DNA of 64,000 nt from Antennarius striatus (lineage: Eukaryota; Chordata; Actinopteri; Lophiiformes; Antennariidae): assembly GCF_040054535.1 (NCBI RefSeq), contig NC_090797.1:12456001-12520000 (forward strand). The letters are read 5' to 3'. A model generated the notes under the pieces. That model worked only from the letters and a program-made list of their open reading frames with translations, was not told the origin of the DNA and ran no database searches. Both the position numbers and the translations under genes were made by a program. Each line of letters opens with the position of its first letter. Positions within the stretch are counted from its first letter, which is position 1. This document shows, piece after piece, positions 15,416 through 36,086 of the stretch.

Positions 15416-18400
15416 ATGTCCCAGTTTGACTTAGACACTTTCTTAGCTTCCCCCTCGCTAACGGTAATAAATATCTGTAGAAAAGATGACTTATTAAATA
15501 TAGCCAGTCATTTCAGTCTCTCGGTGCCAAAACCAATTTTGAAAAGGGAGCTCAAGGCTCTGGTTACGGGTAAGTTGGTGGAAGTGGGACTGATTGAGGC
15601 TCCAATGCCAACAGGGTCAGCCAAGGTTGAAGAGGTCCCCCTGGGTGGAGAGGCTGGTAGCCTACCACTTAAGGGTGACTCTTCAAAGGGTGGGGATGAT
15701 GATGGAGCCTCAGACGAGGGCTCCCGTTCCCCTTCCCTCAGCAGTTCCGGGTCCAAGGACGCAGCCCGTTTGAAGGTGCGCATCGCTCGCCTGAAAATGG
15801 AAGCCCAGGTGAAGGCGGAAACCAGACAGGCTGAGCTGCAGTATCAGCTTGAGGTAAAGAGAATGGAGATGGAGAAAGCTGTGCGGCTGCGTGAGCTGGA
15901 GATTGAGGCTCTGAGGTTGACTCAGAAGCCCAGTGTGTCTACTGGTTCTGATACCAGAACCCACTCTTCCACCACTTCCCTGCCAGCGGCCTTTGACATC
16001 GGTAAGAACATTGTTTTGGTTCCTACCTTTCGAGAGACTGAAGTGGACTCCTATTTTGGTGCATTTGAGCATATAGCTAAAGCTTTACAGTGGCCACCTG
16101 ATGTGTGGGCCCTTTTGCTACAATGCAAAATTCAGGGGAAAGCTCAGGAAGCTGTCGCAGGTCTTCCGGTGGAGGATAGTTTAATTTATGACTCTGTTAA
16201 AGCTGCTATCCTTCGCGCCTATGAACTTGTACCTGAGGCCTATAGACAGAAATTCCGAAATCATAAAAAGGCCTCATCCCAGACTCATGTAGAGTTTGCC
16301 AGGGAGAAAAATACTCTTTTTGATAAATGGTGTACTGCTTGTAAGGCTAACGACTTTGACTCTTTGAAAGAGCTAATTTTGATGGAGGATTTTAAAAAGT
16401 GTCTTCCAGAACGCATTGTGGTGTATATAAATGAACAAAAGGTGTCCAGCTTGTCCTCTGCTGCTGTGTTAGCGGATGAGTTTGTTTTAACGCACAAAAC
16501 GGTTTTTTTCTCTGGTGCCGAGGAAAAGCCTCGTTCGCCTCCTGCTCGGCAAAACTCTCTCCCCTCTGGTAGCCCTAAGAAAGAGAACAGGGAGTGTTTT
16601 TACTGCCATAGGTCTGGACATCTCATCGCCAACTGCTTAGCCCTGAAAAACAAGTCTTTGAGCTCATCACAGCCAAAAGGTGTCGGTATAATTAGAGCCG
16701 AGTCACGCGTCAGCACGGACTCCACTGGTGAGCCGTCTGATCCCTGTTTTAACCCGTTTGTATCAGACTGTTTAGTCTCCCTATCAGGTGAACCCGATGA
16801 CCAGTGCCCAGTGCGTATGTTGCGTGACACTGCTTGTTCACAATCTGTGATCCTGGCTAATGTGTTTCCGTTTTCTGAGACGTCTGCTTGTGGTTACAGT
16901 GCTGTTTTACGTGGTATTGAGATGGGTTATGTTCCGCGTCCTGTGCACCGTCTCCACGTGCAGTCAAAACTAGTAACAGGATTCTTCCCAGTTGCTATCT
17001 GTCCTGCGCTGCCTATTAAAGGTGTATCATTTTTAATGGGTAGCGATATAGCTGGTGGTAAAGTTACCCCCGCGTTAGAAGTGTTGGATATCCCTCAGTG
17101 CGCACAGACATATAAACCTCGGTCGTCTTCTGAGGCCTTTCCATCTTGTGTTTTAACTCGAGCACAAGCTCGAAAAGGTGATAATGTGTCTCTATCCGAC
17201 AGTTTTCTGATGCCGGCCTTCTCAGGAGAGGCTGAGCCAGAGACGGAGGCAGAATGCGCCCCGGAGCCTCCGTGCGTAAAGGCCGCTCCAACCTCTCCTG
17301 ACAGCTCGTCTCTTCCGGTGTCTCGTGACCGCCTGTGTGCTGCGCAAAGGGCGGACCCGACGCTACAGAAATGCTTCTCAGGTGTGGTGAGTGCTGACAA
17401 AGCAAAGGGTAAAAAGGTGGCTTATTTACTCGATGGTGAAATTGTAATGCGTAAATGGTCCCCTTCCCTCTCTGATGCAGAATGGAGTGATATATTTCAG
17501 ATAGTTGTCCCTTCAGTGTACCGTTCACATGTGCTATCTGTGGCACATGACAGTCAGTGGTCTGGACATTTGGGTGTGACTAAAACATACCAACAAATTA
17601 TGAAACATTTCTTTTGGCCTGGGTTGAAATCTGATGTCGCCAAATACTGCCGCTCCTGTCACGTCTGTCAAATTTCAGGAAAACCAAACCAACCCATTCC
17701 TCCCGCTCCATTGCACCCCATACCCGCCATAGGAGAACCATTCGAACGAATAATAGTAGATTGTGTCGGACCTTTACCCAGAACAAAAGGTGGAAACCAG
17801 TTTTTACTGACCGTTATGTGCGCCGCCACTCGTTTCCCCGAGGCCATCCCGCTGCGAAATATCACAGCCAGATCCGTAGTCAAAGCCTTGACACGGTTCT
17901 TTTCCACATTCGGCCTTCCGCGTGTTATTCAGACAGACCAAGGCACCAACTTTAAATCCAACCTGTTCAAGCAGGTGCTGTCCACTCTAAAGGTGCAGCA
18001 TGTAGTCTCCAGCCCGTACCATCCCGAATCTCAGGGCGCGTTAGAACGCTGGCACCAGACGTTAAAGTCGATGCTTCGTAAATATTGTTTGGAGACTACA
18101 AACTGTTGGGATGAAGGAGTCCCCTTTGTTGTGTTTGCGGCTCGTGAAGCTGTACAAGAATCCCTCGGATTCAGCCCCGCTGATCTTGTTTTTGGACACA
18201 CGCCCCGCGGTCCGTTGAAGTTTCTTCAGGAGACATTCCTGTCATCCACCGCTTCTCCTCAGAGTAACGTGTTAGATTACGTCAGTAAATTTCGTGAGCG
18301 ATTGCACCATGCTCGGTCGTTTGCAAAAGACTCTTTATCCTCCTCTCAAAATGAAATGAAACGTCGGTTTGATCGTTCTGCTGTTCCACGACGGTTTCAC

Positions 18401-20143
18401 CCCGGTGACAAAGTTTTGGCGTTACTGCCCATCCCGGGCCCTGCGCTCTCGGCCAAGTTTTGCGGCCCGTATGAAGTCCGTGAGGGCCTCAGTGAGACGG
18501 ACTATGTCATTTGTACACCCGAGAGAAAACGCAAAACCCGTGTATGTCACATAAATATGCTGAAGCGGTATTACTCCAGAGAGAGTCCAGAAAATACCGA
18601 GAAGCTGTCCGAGCCTACACAGCCACCTGTGACTCCCCGAAGCTGCGCACTAATAATGGCGGAGTCACCCGACCAGACCAATGACGTAGCTGTGCGCGCC
18701 TCCACCCATCAAAGCCCCCGTCTGTCCAACTCGGAAATGTTAATGGTATTGGCAGATCACTTATCCCACCTGTCACCTGAGCAACAGGTTGACATAACGG
18801 AGTTAACAAAACGATACTCTTGTCTGTTTGGTGACGTTCCATCCCAGACTACTGTCACACTACATGACATTGACGTGGGTGATGCTCGGCCGATCAAACG
18901 ACACCATTACCGTGTAAACGCCTCTAAGCGCGCCATAATGAAAAGAGAGGCTGAGTATTTATTAGAAAATGGTTTAGCCATCCACAGCTCCAGTCCCTGG
19001 AGTTCTCCGTGTCTTCTGGACACTAAGCCCGACGGTTCACATCGTTTTATTACGGACTACCGAAAAGTCAACGCCGTTACTGTACCTGACTCCTATCCGT
19101 TACCGAGGATGGAAGATTGTGTGGATAATGTGGGTTCAGCAAAGTTCGTGAGCAAGTTAGATTTGCTCAAAGGTTACTGGCAGGTGCCGCTAACCAAGCG
19201 TGCATCTTTGATTTCCGCTTTTGTAACCCCCGACTACTTCTTGGAATACACCGTCATGGCCTTCGGTATGTGTAACGCACCGGCCACCTTTCAGCGTCTC
19301 ATTAACTCCGTGCTGGCCGGTTTATCACATTGTAGTGCTTATCTGGACGATCTTATTGTGTACACCTCCACGTGGGAGGAGCACATCCAGATCTTGGAAC
19401 AGGTGTTCGCACGCCTCGCCAACGCATCCCTCACCATAAATTTGGCCAAGTGTGAATTCGGTAAGGCCACTGTCACCTACTTGGGGAGACAGGTGGGCCA
19501 GGGACAGGTGCGACCTGTAGAGGCTAAGATTTGTGCCATCTCAGAGTTCATTGTGCCATCCACCAGGAGAGCCCTGCGCCGCTTTCTGGGCATGGCTGGT
19601 TACTACCGCAGCTTCTGTAGAAATTTTTCCACCGTGGTGCGACCACTAACCAACCTCCTTAGCCCGAAAGTAGAATTTGTGTGGTCCCCAGAGTGTCAGA
19701 CTGCTTTTGAGAGTATAAAATCACTTCTGTGCCACTCTCCCGTTCTCGCTGCGCCTGACCTCTCTCGACCCTTTAAACTAGAGGTTGATGCCAGTGGGGT
19801 GGGAGCCGGTGCTGTTCTGCTGCAGGAGGATGGGGATGGAGTAGATCACCCAATCGCATTCTTTTCACGAAAATTCAACAAGTACCAGGTCAACTACTCC
19901 ACCATTGAGCAAGAAACCTTAGCTTTGTTGTTGGCACTCCAGCACTTCGAAGTTTACCTCGGGTCCAGTCCTTTGCCAGTTACAGTTTTTACAGATCATA
20001 ACCCTCTCACCTTTCTATCCCGCATGTATAATCACAACCAGCGTCTCATGCGGTGGGCACTGGTCGTTCAGGACTACAACCTGAACATACAACATAAAAA
20101 GGGGTCTGAGAATGTGTTGGCTGATGCTCTGTCCAGACGGTAA
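15416..20143 (+). CDS. Gag-Pol polyprotein of Gmr1-type retrotransposon
   Basis: One uninterrupted frame of 1575 aa. Order: Gag with a charged coiled-coil-like stretch (about 120-170); CCHC knuckle C394-C397-H402-C407; aspartic protease with D471 in an unusual DTA setting; integrase zinc finger H711, H718, C748, C751; integrase core D782, D841, E877 (35 residues between the last two); GPY/F motif at 1017-1019; reverse transcriptase with YLDD (D1311, D1312); RNase H starting near D1458; ends LADALSRR. All key catalytic residues are present. The polyprotein copies element RNA to DNA and inserts it. Gag and Pol share one frame without stop or frameshift, so stoichiometry must be set another way, for example by processing. 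Start chosen at the first ATG after the leader. It lacks any envelope region. Confidence 0.95.
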   Translation: MSQFDLDTFLASPSLTVINICRKDDLLNIASHFSLSVPKPILKRELKALVTGKLVEVGLIEAPMPTGSAKVEEVPLGGEAGSLPLKGDSSKGGDDDGASDEGSRSPSLSSSGSKDAARLKVRIARLKMEAQVKAETRQAELQYQLEVKRMEMEKAVRLRELEIEALRLTQKPSVSTGSDTRTHSSTTSLPAAFDIGKNIVLVPTFRETEVDSYFGAFEHIAKALQWPPDVWALLLQCKIQGKAQEAVAGLPVEDSLIYDSVKAAILRAYELVPEAYRQKFRNHKKASSQTHVEFAREKNTLFDKWCTACKANDFDSLKELILMEDFKKCLPERIVVYINEQKVSSLSSAAVLADEFVLTHKTVFFSGAEEKPRSPPARQNSLPSGSPKKENRECFYCHRSGHLIANCLALKNKSLSSSQPKGVGIIRAESRVSTDSTGEPSDPCFNPFVSDCLVSLSGEPDDQCPVRMLRDTACSQSVILANVFPFSETSACGYSAVLRGIEMGYVPRPVHRLHVQSKLVTGFFPVAICPALPIKGVSFLMGSDIAGGKVTPALEVLDIPQCAQTYKPRSSSEAFPSCVLTRAQARKGDNVSLSDSFLMPAFSGEAEPETEAECAPEPPCVKAAPTSPDSSSLPVSRDRLCAAQRADPTLQKCFSGVVSADKAKGKKVAYLLDGEIVMRKWSPSLSDAEWSDIFQIVVPSVYRSHVLSVAHDSQWSGHLGVTKTYQQIMKHFFWPGLKSDVAKYCRSCHVCQISGKPNQPIPPAPLHPIPAIGEPFERIIVDCVGPLPRTKGGNQFLLTVMCAATRFPEAIPLRNITARSVVKALTRFFSTFGLPRVIQTDQGTNFKSNLFKQVLSTLKVQHVVSSPYHPESQGALERWHQTLKSMLRKYCLETTNCWDEGVPFVVFAAREAVQESLGFSPADLVFGHTPRGPLKFLQETFLSSTASPQSNVLDYVSKFRERLHHARSFAKDSLSSSQNEMKRRFDRSAVPRRFHPGDKVLALLPIPGPALSAKFCGPYEVREGLSETDYVICTPERKRKTRVCHINMLKRYYSRESPENTEKLSEPTQPPVTPRSCALIMAESPDQTNDVAVRASTHQSPRLSNSEMLMVLADHLSHLSPEQQVDITELTKRYSCLFGDVPSQTTVTLHDIDVGDARPIKRHHYRVNASKRAIMKREAEYLLENGLAIHSSSPWSSPCLLDTKPDGSHRFITDYRKVNAVTVPDSYPLPRMEDCVDNVGSAKFVSKLDLLKGYWQVPLTKRASLISAFVTPDYFLEYTVMAFGMCNAPATFQRLINSVLAGLSHCSAYLDDLIVYTSTWEEHIQILEQVFARLANASLTINLAKCEFGKATVTYLGRQVGQGQVRPVEAKICAISEFIVPSTRRALRRFLGMAGYYRSFCRNFSTVVRPLTNLLSPKVEFVWSPECQTAFESIKSLLCHSPVLAAPDLSRPFKLEVDASGVGAGAVLLQEDGDGVDHPIAFFSRKFNKYQVNYSTIEQETLALLLALQHFEVYLGSSPLPVTVFTDHNPLTFLSRMYNHNQRLMRWALVVQDYNLNIQHKKGSENVLADALSRR

Positions 20144-20229
20144 GTATGGTGGTTGTATTTTGGGAGATTTGAACAATTTTTGTAGTAAGTATGCTTTTAG
20201 TTTAGATGGGTAATTTGATATGTAACCCA

Positions 20230-20239
20230 GTGGGGGGAG
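20230..20239 (+). promoter_or_regulatory. Polypurine tract
   Basis: GTGGGGGGAG lies directly against the first base of the 3' LTR, the position where plus-strand DNA synthesis is primed. Confidence 0.8.
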
Positions 20240-20774
20240 TGTTACGGCCGTAGCTCATCCGTTTGTGATTGTGTGTCCCTCTGCGGCCCTGCCTTTGAGC
20301 TGCTGGCCCTGCCCTGCTCTGCTCCCTGATGCTCCGCCCTCCGTCAGTGCCAGGTGTGGTGGTTCTGGGACTCCTGACTGCACCTCGTCACCAGACCAGC
20401 TCCTGATTGGTGTGCTGTCCTCCTGCCTGGCCCAAGCCCTGCCACGTCACCTGGCGGGGACACTTTAAAAGGCTCTGCAAGCCAGCTAGTCAGGGCGCCT
20501 GTCTGACTGTGGCAGCACGCCTTTGACCTCTGACGAATTAAGAATCTTGTGACCTTGCTTATATGTTGAGTTTGTATCCGACCCTTGGTTAAAAGCTTGT
20601 TTAATTGGAGTATTTTTGTTAGTGAAATTTTGATCTTTGAAATGCGCCCATTGGCTGAGAACTTTAGTTAAACCTTTGTTCTTGTTTGCGAGAATTTCGA
20701 ATAAATGTTTTATGTTCCCCCTTTTTGAAATCCGTATTATGTTATCTATCCAGTCCTCTAGCTGGGTCGTAACA
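20240..20774 (+). repeat. 3' LTR
   Basis: 535 bp, same sequence as the 5' LTR as far as I can see by eye, followed at once by the TTCAG target duplication and the continuation of the PIM-like flank. Confidence 0.95.
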
Positions 20775-20835
20775 TTCAGTAATTAACAAAATAACAAAGC
20801 AGGTTATTATTTGTCAATGTTAAATAATGCCAGTC

Positions 20836-21400
20836 AGAAGGTCGGACAGCTGAGCACTTTTGGAGTCCCGAATTTCTTTTTACTCGTAAAACACACAATG
20901 GGTGTACAAATTCAGGCACAACACAAAGAGGTTGTACTCAGTCACTTGATTTTAATGTGTTTCATGTGGTTCGGGCATAATATGAAGTACATGTTGTTTT
21001 GCCACTGTGTTCATTATGGAGCAAATAGCTACTGTTTGTAAAATTATAATGAGCAAAAATGTAAAATAATTGATTGCGTACACGTGACTGTTACTTTTGA
21101 AAAAGTAAGCGGAACTATATTTTCATGAAGTTCTAACTTGAGGTTTAATGTCTCCCTACTGTGACCTGTAGAGGGAAGTAACGTCATGAAATTCCACACA
21201 ATGAATGGCAAAACTCAGGTTTTCAACCATTGAGATAGATCTGAGAAGATTGGCGTCTTTCTTAACACTGGAAAAATACTACTACTACTACTACTACTAC
21301 TAATAATAATAAAAACAGAAACAACAGCAACAACAACAACAACAATAATAATAATAATTCTACTTCCTGATTTTATTTTGAAGGGTACTGCCGGAAGTAT
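20836..21400. other. Intergenic region between retrotransposon and pik3cg
   Basis: No gene seen. Contains simple repeats: (ACT)n at about 21280-21301 and CAA/AAT triplet runs at about 21325-21356. Confidence 0.5.
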
Positions 21401-21584
21401 TGTTCATGCCGGGCAGAGCCGTCAGACGATAAACCTTTTCTGTGGAGAAGCGAACTACTTCCGCCACTCAGACTTCCTGCTAACTTTAAAAAGTTATAAT
21501 TTAGGGTGTTTTGTGCTCAGGTGATGTAGCATAAATGCAGAAACAGACTAAAACTCCTGGTTTCATCGCTGACTGTTCCCACAG
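21400..21584 (+). other. pik3cg: Candidate 5' non-coding exon and promoter of pik3cg
   Basis: A more GC-rich stretch ends in a strong donor (cccacag/gtgagt, exon end 21584). The next good acceptor is ctgctgacag at 22860, and the following exon carries the pik3cg start codon. The transcription start is not visible, so the left boundary is a guess. Confidence 0.45.
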
Positions 21585-22860
21585 GTGAGTTTTTAAGTCT
21601 CTTGTTCGACAGGCGCGTCTCCCCGCTGCGCCTCCCGGCAGCTGCACCGTTACTCCAGCTCCTGGGGGTGTTGTTGGTGCTTTGGTGGATTTCCCAGTGG
21701 ACATTTTATTTCTTGTTACGCACATAAACTCAACCTTCATCCACTCTGGTCAGCTTTTGTGAGCGATTCTTCTTCCTCCTTTTTAAACTTCCTCTGTTGA
21801 TGTGAGGGAAGCAGAAGCAGCTCCTGACATGAGGTCCGTGTGTCGGTGAATGGTTTTATGTGAGCTGTTTCTAGTCATCCGTTCGTTCCATTTATAATAC
21901 ACTAAATTAATGACTATGAATAAATGTCACAATAGGACATGTGGACATACCACAAAAAAATGAATGGGATTCTGCTTTAAAACTGATGTAGATGTGATTT
22001 CCTTGAGGCTTTTCCATGAAAACCATCATGAAGTAAACCTTTGTCTGGTTCCAACAACCCCAGAAGCAGGAAACTATTGGGCCACTAAATCGTGATTACA
22101 ATTTGATTACATTTCTTTGAGATTTCTTTGAAAAATAAATAAATAATGGGAATAAGCAGAAAATAACTGGCTGATGAAGTGACTGTGTTGCATGTCTGCA
22201 GCTCATTTGTTTGAGACAGGCACATCCTGAGCTGTTAGAATATTTAATCAATCTGATCAGGAATCGGGAAACTAATATATCTGAAAAATGATACTGCTGA
22301 TGACACAGATCCCTGTGTGTCTGGAATTTGTATCATGTCGGTTTCAGGTGGATTATTTGCAGTGAAAGAATTCTCTTTAGGTGTGTTGGGTAATAAATTT
22401 GAAATATCAATCAATCAATCAATGAGGAACCCAAAGTGCTTCACATAAAAACAATACAAAAAACAGTTTACACAAGAAATATCTTTGAAGTTTGGAAACA
22501 CCAAAGAGAAGTTAATCGATATGGAGATAAAAACTGACTGTATAGATTAAAATTCAGTAAATGAAAGTAATAAAACAAATAAAATAAGGTTAGAGGCCGG
22601 ACTAAAAAGGTAAAAATAATCAAATAAATAAAATTCAATTAAACAACTGTCTAGAAAGGCAAACTATATAATTTGTTAATAATAAATAATTTAATAAATA
22701 ATAATTTATAATACAAATTTATTTAATAAATGATAATTTATATTATTATTTGTTATTTATTTATATGTTTACTTAATAATAATGTAACTAATAATTTATA
22801 AAATAATTTAAGAAATATTTTAATAATAAATAATTTTAATAATTTGTTTGCTGCTGACAG
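21585..22860. other. Proposed pik3cg intron 1, AT-rich
   Basis: No coding content. From about 22400 to 22850 it is strongly AT-rich, dominated by TTTATTTAATAATAAAT-like words, with a short (ATCA)n run near 22407. Confidence 0.45.
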
Positions 22861-22945
22861 AATCAGATAGAGAGGGAGCTTTTGAGGGTGACTCGCTTTT
22901 CAGAACAGCACAGCCCAGAGACTCTCATCCTTCCCAAGCTAGGTG

Positions 22946-32862
<9,917 letters not shown>

Positions 32863-35221
32863 GACTCTACTGTGTACGAGTCTTAAAAGAGCATTCTGTG
32901 AGAGTAATGAAAGTAGTTACATTTAGATGTCAACAACTTCAACAACTGCTTTTTCATAGGATAAAATGTATCTTATCTGTGAAGCCATCATTGTAAACCG
33001 TAATAACTTGGAATGGCCATGTGCTAAAATTATTTCAACGATCAAAGGCCTGGACTCTAAAAGCAAAATGCAGGAATGAGCGAAAAAGTATAAATGTGAT
33101 TTTAAAATTGCCATATATCCAGACTTTTCACCAAAATATGTGCTCAACTTAATGTAACTGATAGTATTATTTTGTGAGCGTTAATTATCAAAGGATCTAA
33201 GCTTACACCAAGTTAAACATCAAACTCTCAGTTCAAATTATGTCTGTTAAAATGTCTCAATTTCATAGAGACCAAGATTTGTATGGGAGACAGTTAGGGC
33301 CAATATTTAGTGACTTTTAAAGGTAAACTTTAAGAAAAATAGTCAGAATTCTGTTCTGACTATAAAGGCTTTATGGTCAGGAAACCTTAATCCTCTTAAG
33401 CCATTTCACTATCTGTTCGCTATCTGTTTTGATGAATAAGAAACCAAACTTGAAGTAATTACTGGTTATTTGAGTATTGAAATGAATCTCTTCTTTATAA
33501 AACTACTTCCTGTTTTTGGCCACCTCATTTAGAGTCATTTCCTGCTGAGGAAACACATTTTTCTTACACATCCTTCGCTTTGTTTGTATTCAAAACAGTA
33601 CCTGTCGCTTTGGTTAGTCGGATTCTCCTGAGAAAATATTATAAGTGTTCAAGCTGAAAGTTTAATTTCTATTTTAACAATGTATCGCATGTTGTGTTCA
33701 GATGTCTTCGATTCTTTGGTGCTCCTGAGTTTCACTCAAATTTAATTCCAAGATTATGTAAAAAGACCAATTGTATTTAAAAATTTAAAATAAAATACTA
33801 TAAGTACAAATAAATTATATATAAATTATATATATAATATGTATATAAATTATATGAAAATGAAATATTCTATACACAATTTTATATAGTTTATAAATAG
33901 CACCTGACATTTTTGCTGTAGTGCTATTGTGATGCTAATGTGACAGTTAGCACATGCAGGTCAGTGCTGCAATCACTTCTCAAAGGATGCTGGAGGATTT
34001 TTTTTTTCTTCCTCTTGATTATTTATTAAATTACACCAACAAACTTGCCAGAAGTTAAAAAAAAAGAAAGATCTGCACCTATTAGCTGTATTTTGACATC
34101 TTTTGTGTGTTTGTGTTTTCTCTTAAACTCCCTGTCACCCAAACAGGCCAACCTAAAATGAGTGTGTGATTCACACATTGCTAAAGTTTCTACTGTAATG
34201 AAAAAAGCACGAGACTCATTGTGTTTTCACCACAGCTGGAGCTAAAGTTACATTAAGCATTTTAAAAATCAGTATTATTTTCAATAAATTAAAAGAAACT
34301 TGATATAAAGATCTAAACCTTCGTCTTTTAATACTATTTTGTTCATAAAGTCTTTTGTTATTGCAAATGCTTCCAGTCATTGCCTCTGGGATATTTTTAC
34401 TTTGTAATCACATCAAATTAAAGTTATGTGCTGTAAATGATGTTTGTGTGTTCGTCAGTATTATATTATTTTGACTTTCCCTCTCTAATATGTTTCCCCT
34501 CTATCATAATTCCTCTAACATGAAGGATATTTTTCTGCCAAACGAGGTGCAAACCATTTAAATACCATCTGTGAAAATGAACTACGACCACAAGATGGGG
34601 CAACACCGTCTCAACACTGACCCGAATCTGCTGCTCTCCTCTCCTGCTCCTATCCTTACCCTACTTTGTTCAGAATTATCCTTCTCCTCTCACAATATCC
34701 CCTCCACTTCCCACCCCCAGTTTCCCATTCATTTGCTGATCCTGTCCCTCTGCAGCACTCTTTTAACAAAGAGTGAGTAGGTGTGAGTGCACCACATGAA
34801 GAGTAATTCTCTTTAATGTCTGTTTTGCAGCTGTGAGCTGCTGTAATGTGTTGATGCACAGGATACTGAGGGGCTAAATGGATTAGAAAGATAAGCCTTA
34901 TTGTTCACACAGCTTAAAACAACCTCTCTATATACTGTTATGCCATATAACATGTTTATGAACTGTATGAAGGCCTATCCAGGAAGTGATGGTGGTAAAA
35001 ATACTACACAACACATGCATAGTACATACTGCTGTACTTTTGTAATTTATTTTCATATTCTTCTTGAACATGAACTTGGGTCTTCAAGAAATCACATTTT
35101 TTAAAATAATAATAAAAAGGTCACCAATATTTTCATACTAAATCATTGGATTAAATTCTGTAGAGATTTTGACTTCACCATAATGTGGAAGATCATTATT
35201 TAAGTTTTGAGCCAAATCACT

Positions 35222-35280
35222 CAGTCCATTCATCCATCCATCCATCCATTCATCCATCCATCCATCCATCCATCCATCTT
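35222..35280 (+). repeat. (CATC)n repeat
   Basis: CATCCATCCATC array followed by ttctgaaccgctttaacc, the usual right flank of a very common fish tetranucleotide-containing repeat. Confidence 0.85.
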
Positions 35281-35928
35281 CTGAACCGCTTTAACCTGAA
35301 GCACATGTTTTTGGAGTTGGGAGGCATGTCTTTATTTATTTTCTTTGTCATGCAGTTCAACAATGAACAGTGTATTTTTGTGTGATCATAAAGAAAAAAT
35401 GTAACATGAATTGTACTTTTGACTGAAGAGAACTTCCAGTTCTGTTCCTGTCTACTTAATTTTTTTTAAGCGTTGAACTACTTACAGCATAAAAAGCATT
35501 TATGTTTATAAAGTCTGTTTTTGTGCAAAATAATACATAAATATGATTATTGTATTATGTGTAATGTAAACACACACACACACGTACTGGAGTGACTTCC
35601 ATACTAGCTGCAGCACATGAAGAAGGACATGTTACCTCTAACACTCTTACACCGCTTTGATACCAAGAAAAGCCAACTATGTCTCCTAAACAGTCTGCGA
35701 TGCACGCATTTTCACTAACACTTCTGAGAGAAATCTACATTTATAGCTTTGAAGTTTGAAAATCACTATGAGATTACTGACAGGCTAATTTTGCTGCTGG
35801 GTGTATTTTTTAAATTTTGATTGATTTCTTTGTCTCGCACCGAGGCTGTTCTGGAATAATGTCCTTGGCTCTGACAGGTGTGTTCGGTTGGGGTGGGAGA
35901 ACTGGAAGAAACTGGAGCAATAAGATTC

Positions 35929-36086
<158 letters not shown>

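Larger units (their letters stand above)
14725..20774 (+). mobile_element. Full-length Gmr1-type Ty3/gypsy LTR retrotransposon
   Basis: A 6050-bp element: 535-bp LTR, primer-binding site, leader, one 1575-codon Gag-Pol frame, polypurine tract, 535-bp LTR. It is flanked by TTCAG on both sides (14720-14724 and 20775-20779), the 5-bp target duplication made by its integrase. LTRs begin TGTTACG and end CGTAACA. Integrase lies before reverse transcriptase, the Ty1/copia-like order of the Gmr1 group of deuterostome Ty3/gypsy elements. No frame-breaking change is seen and the LTRs look identical, so it is probably young and possibly active. There is no envelope gene. Confidence 0.95.

Noticed and set aside
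15508..18842. Minus-strand frames within the retrotransposon (up to 160 aa)
   Set aside because: Shadows of the Gag-Pol frame; no family resemblance or splice structure.
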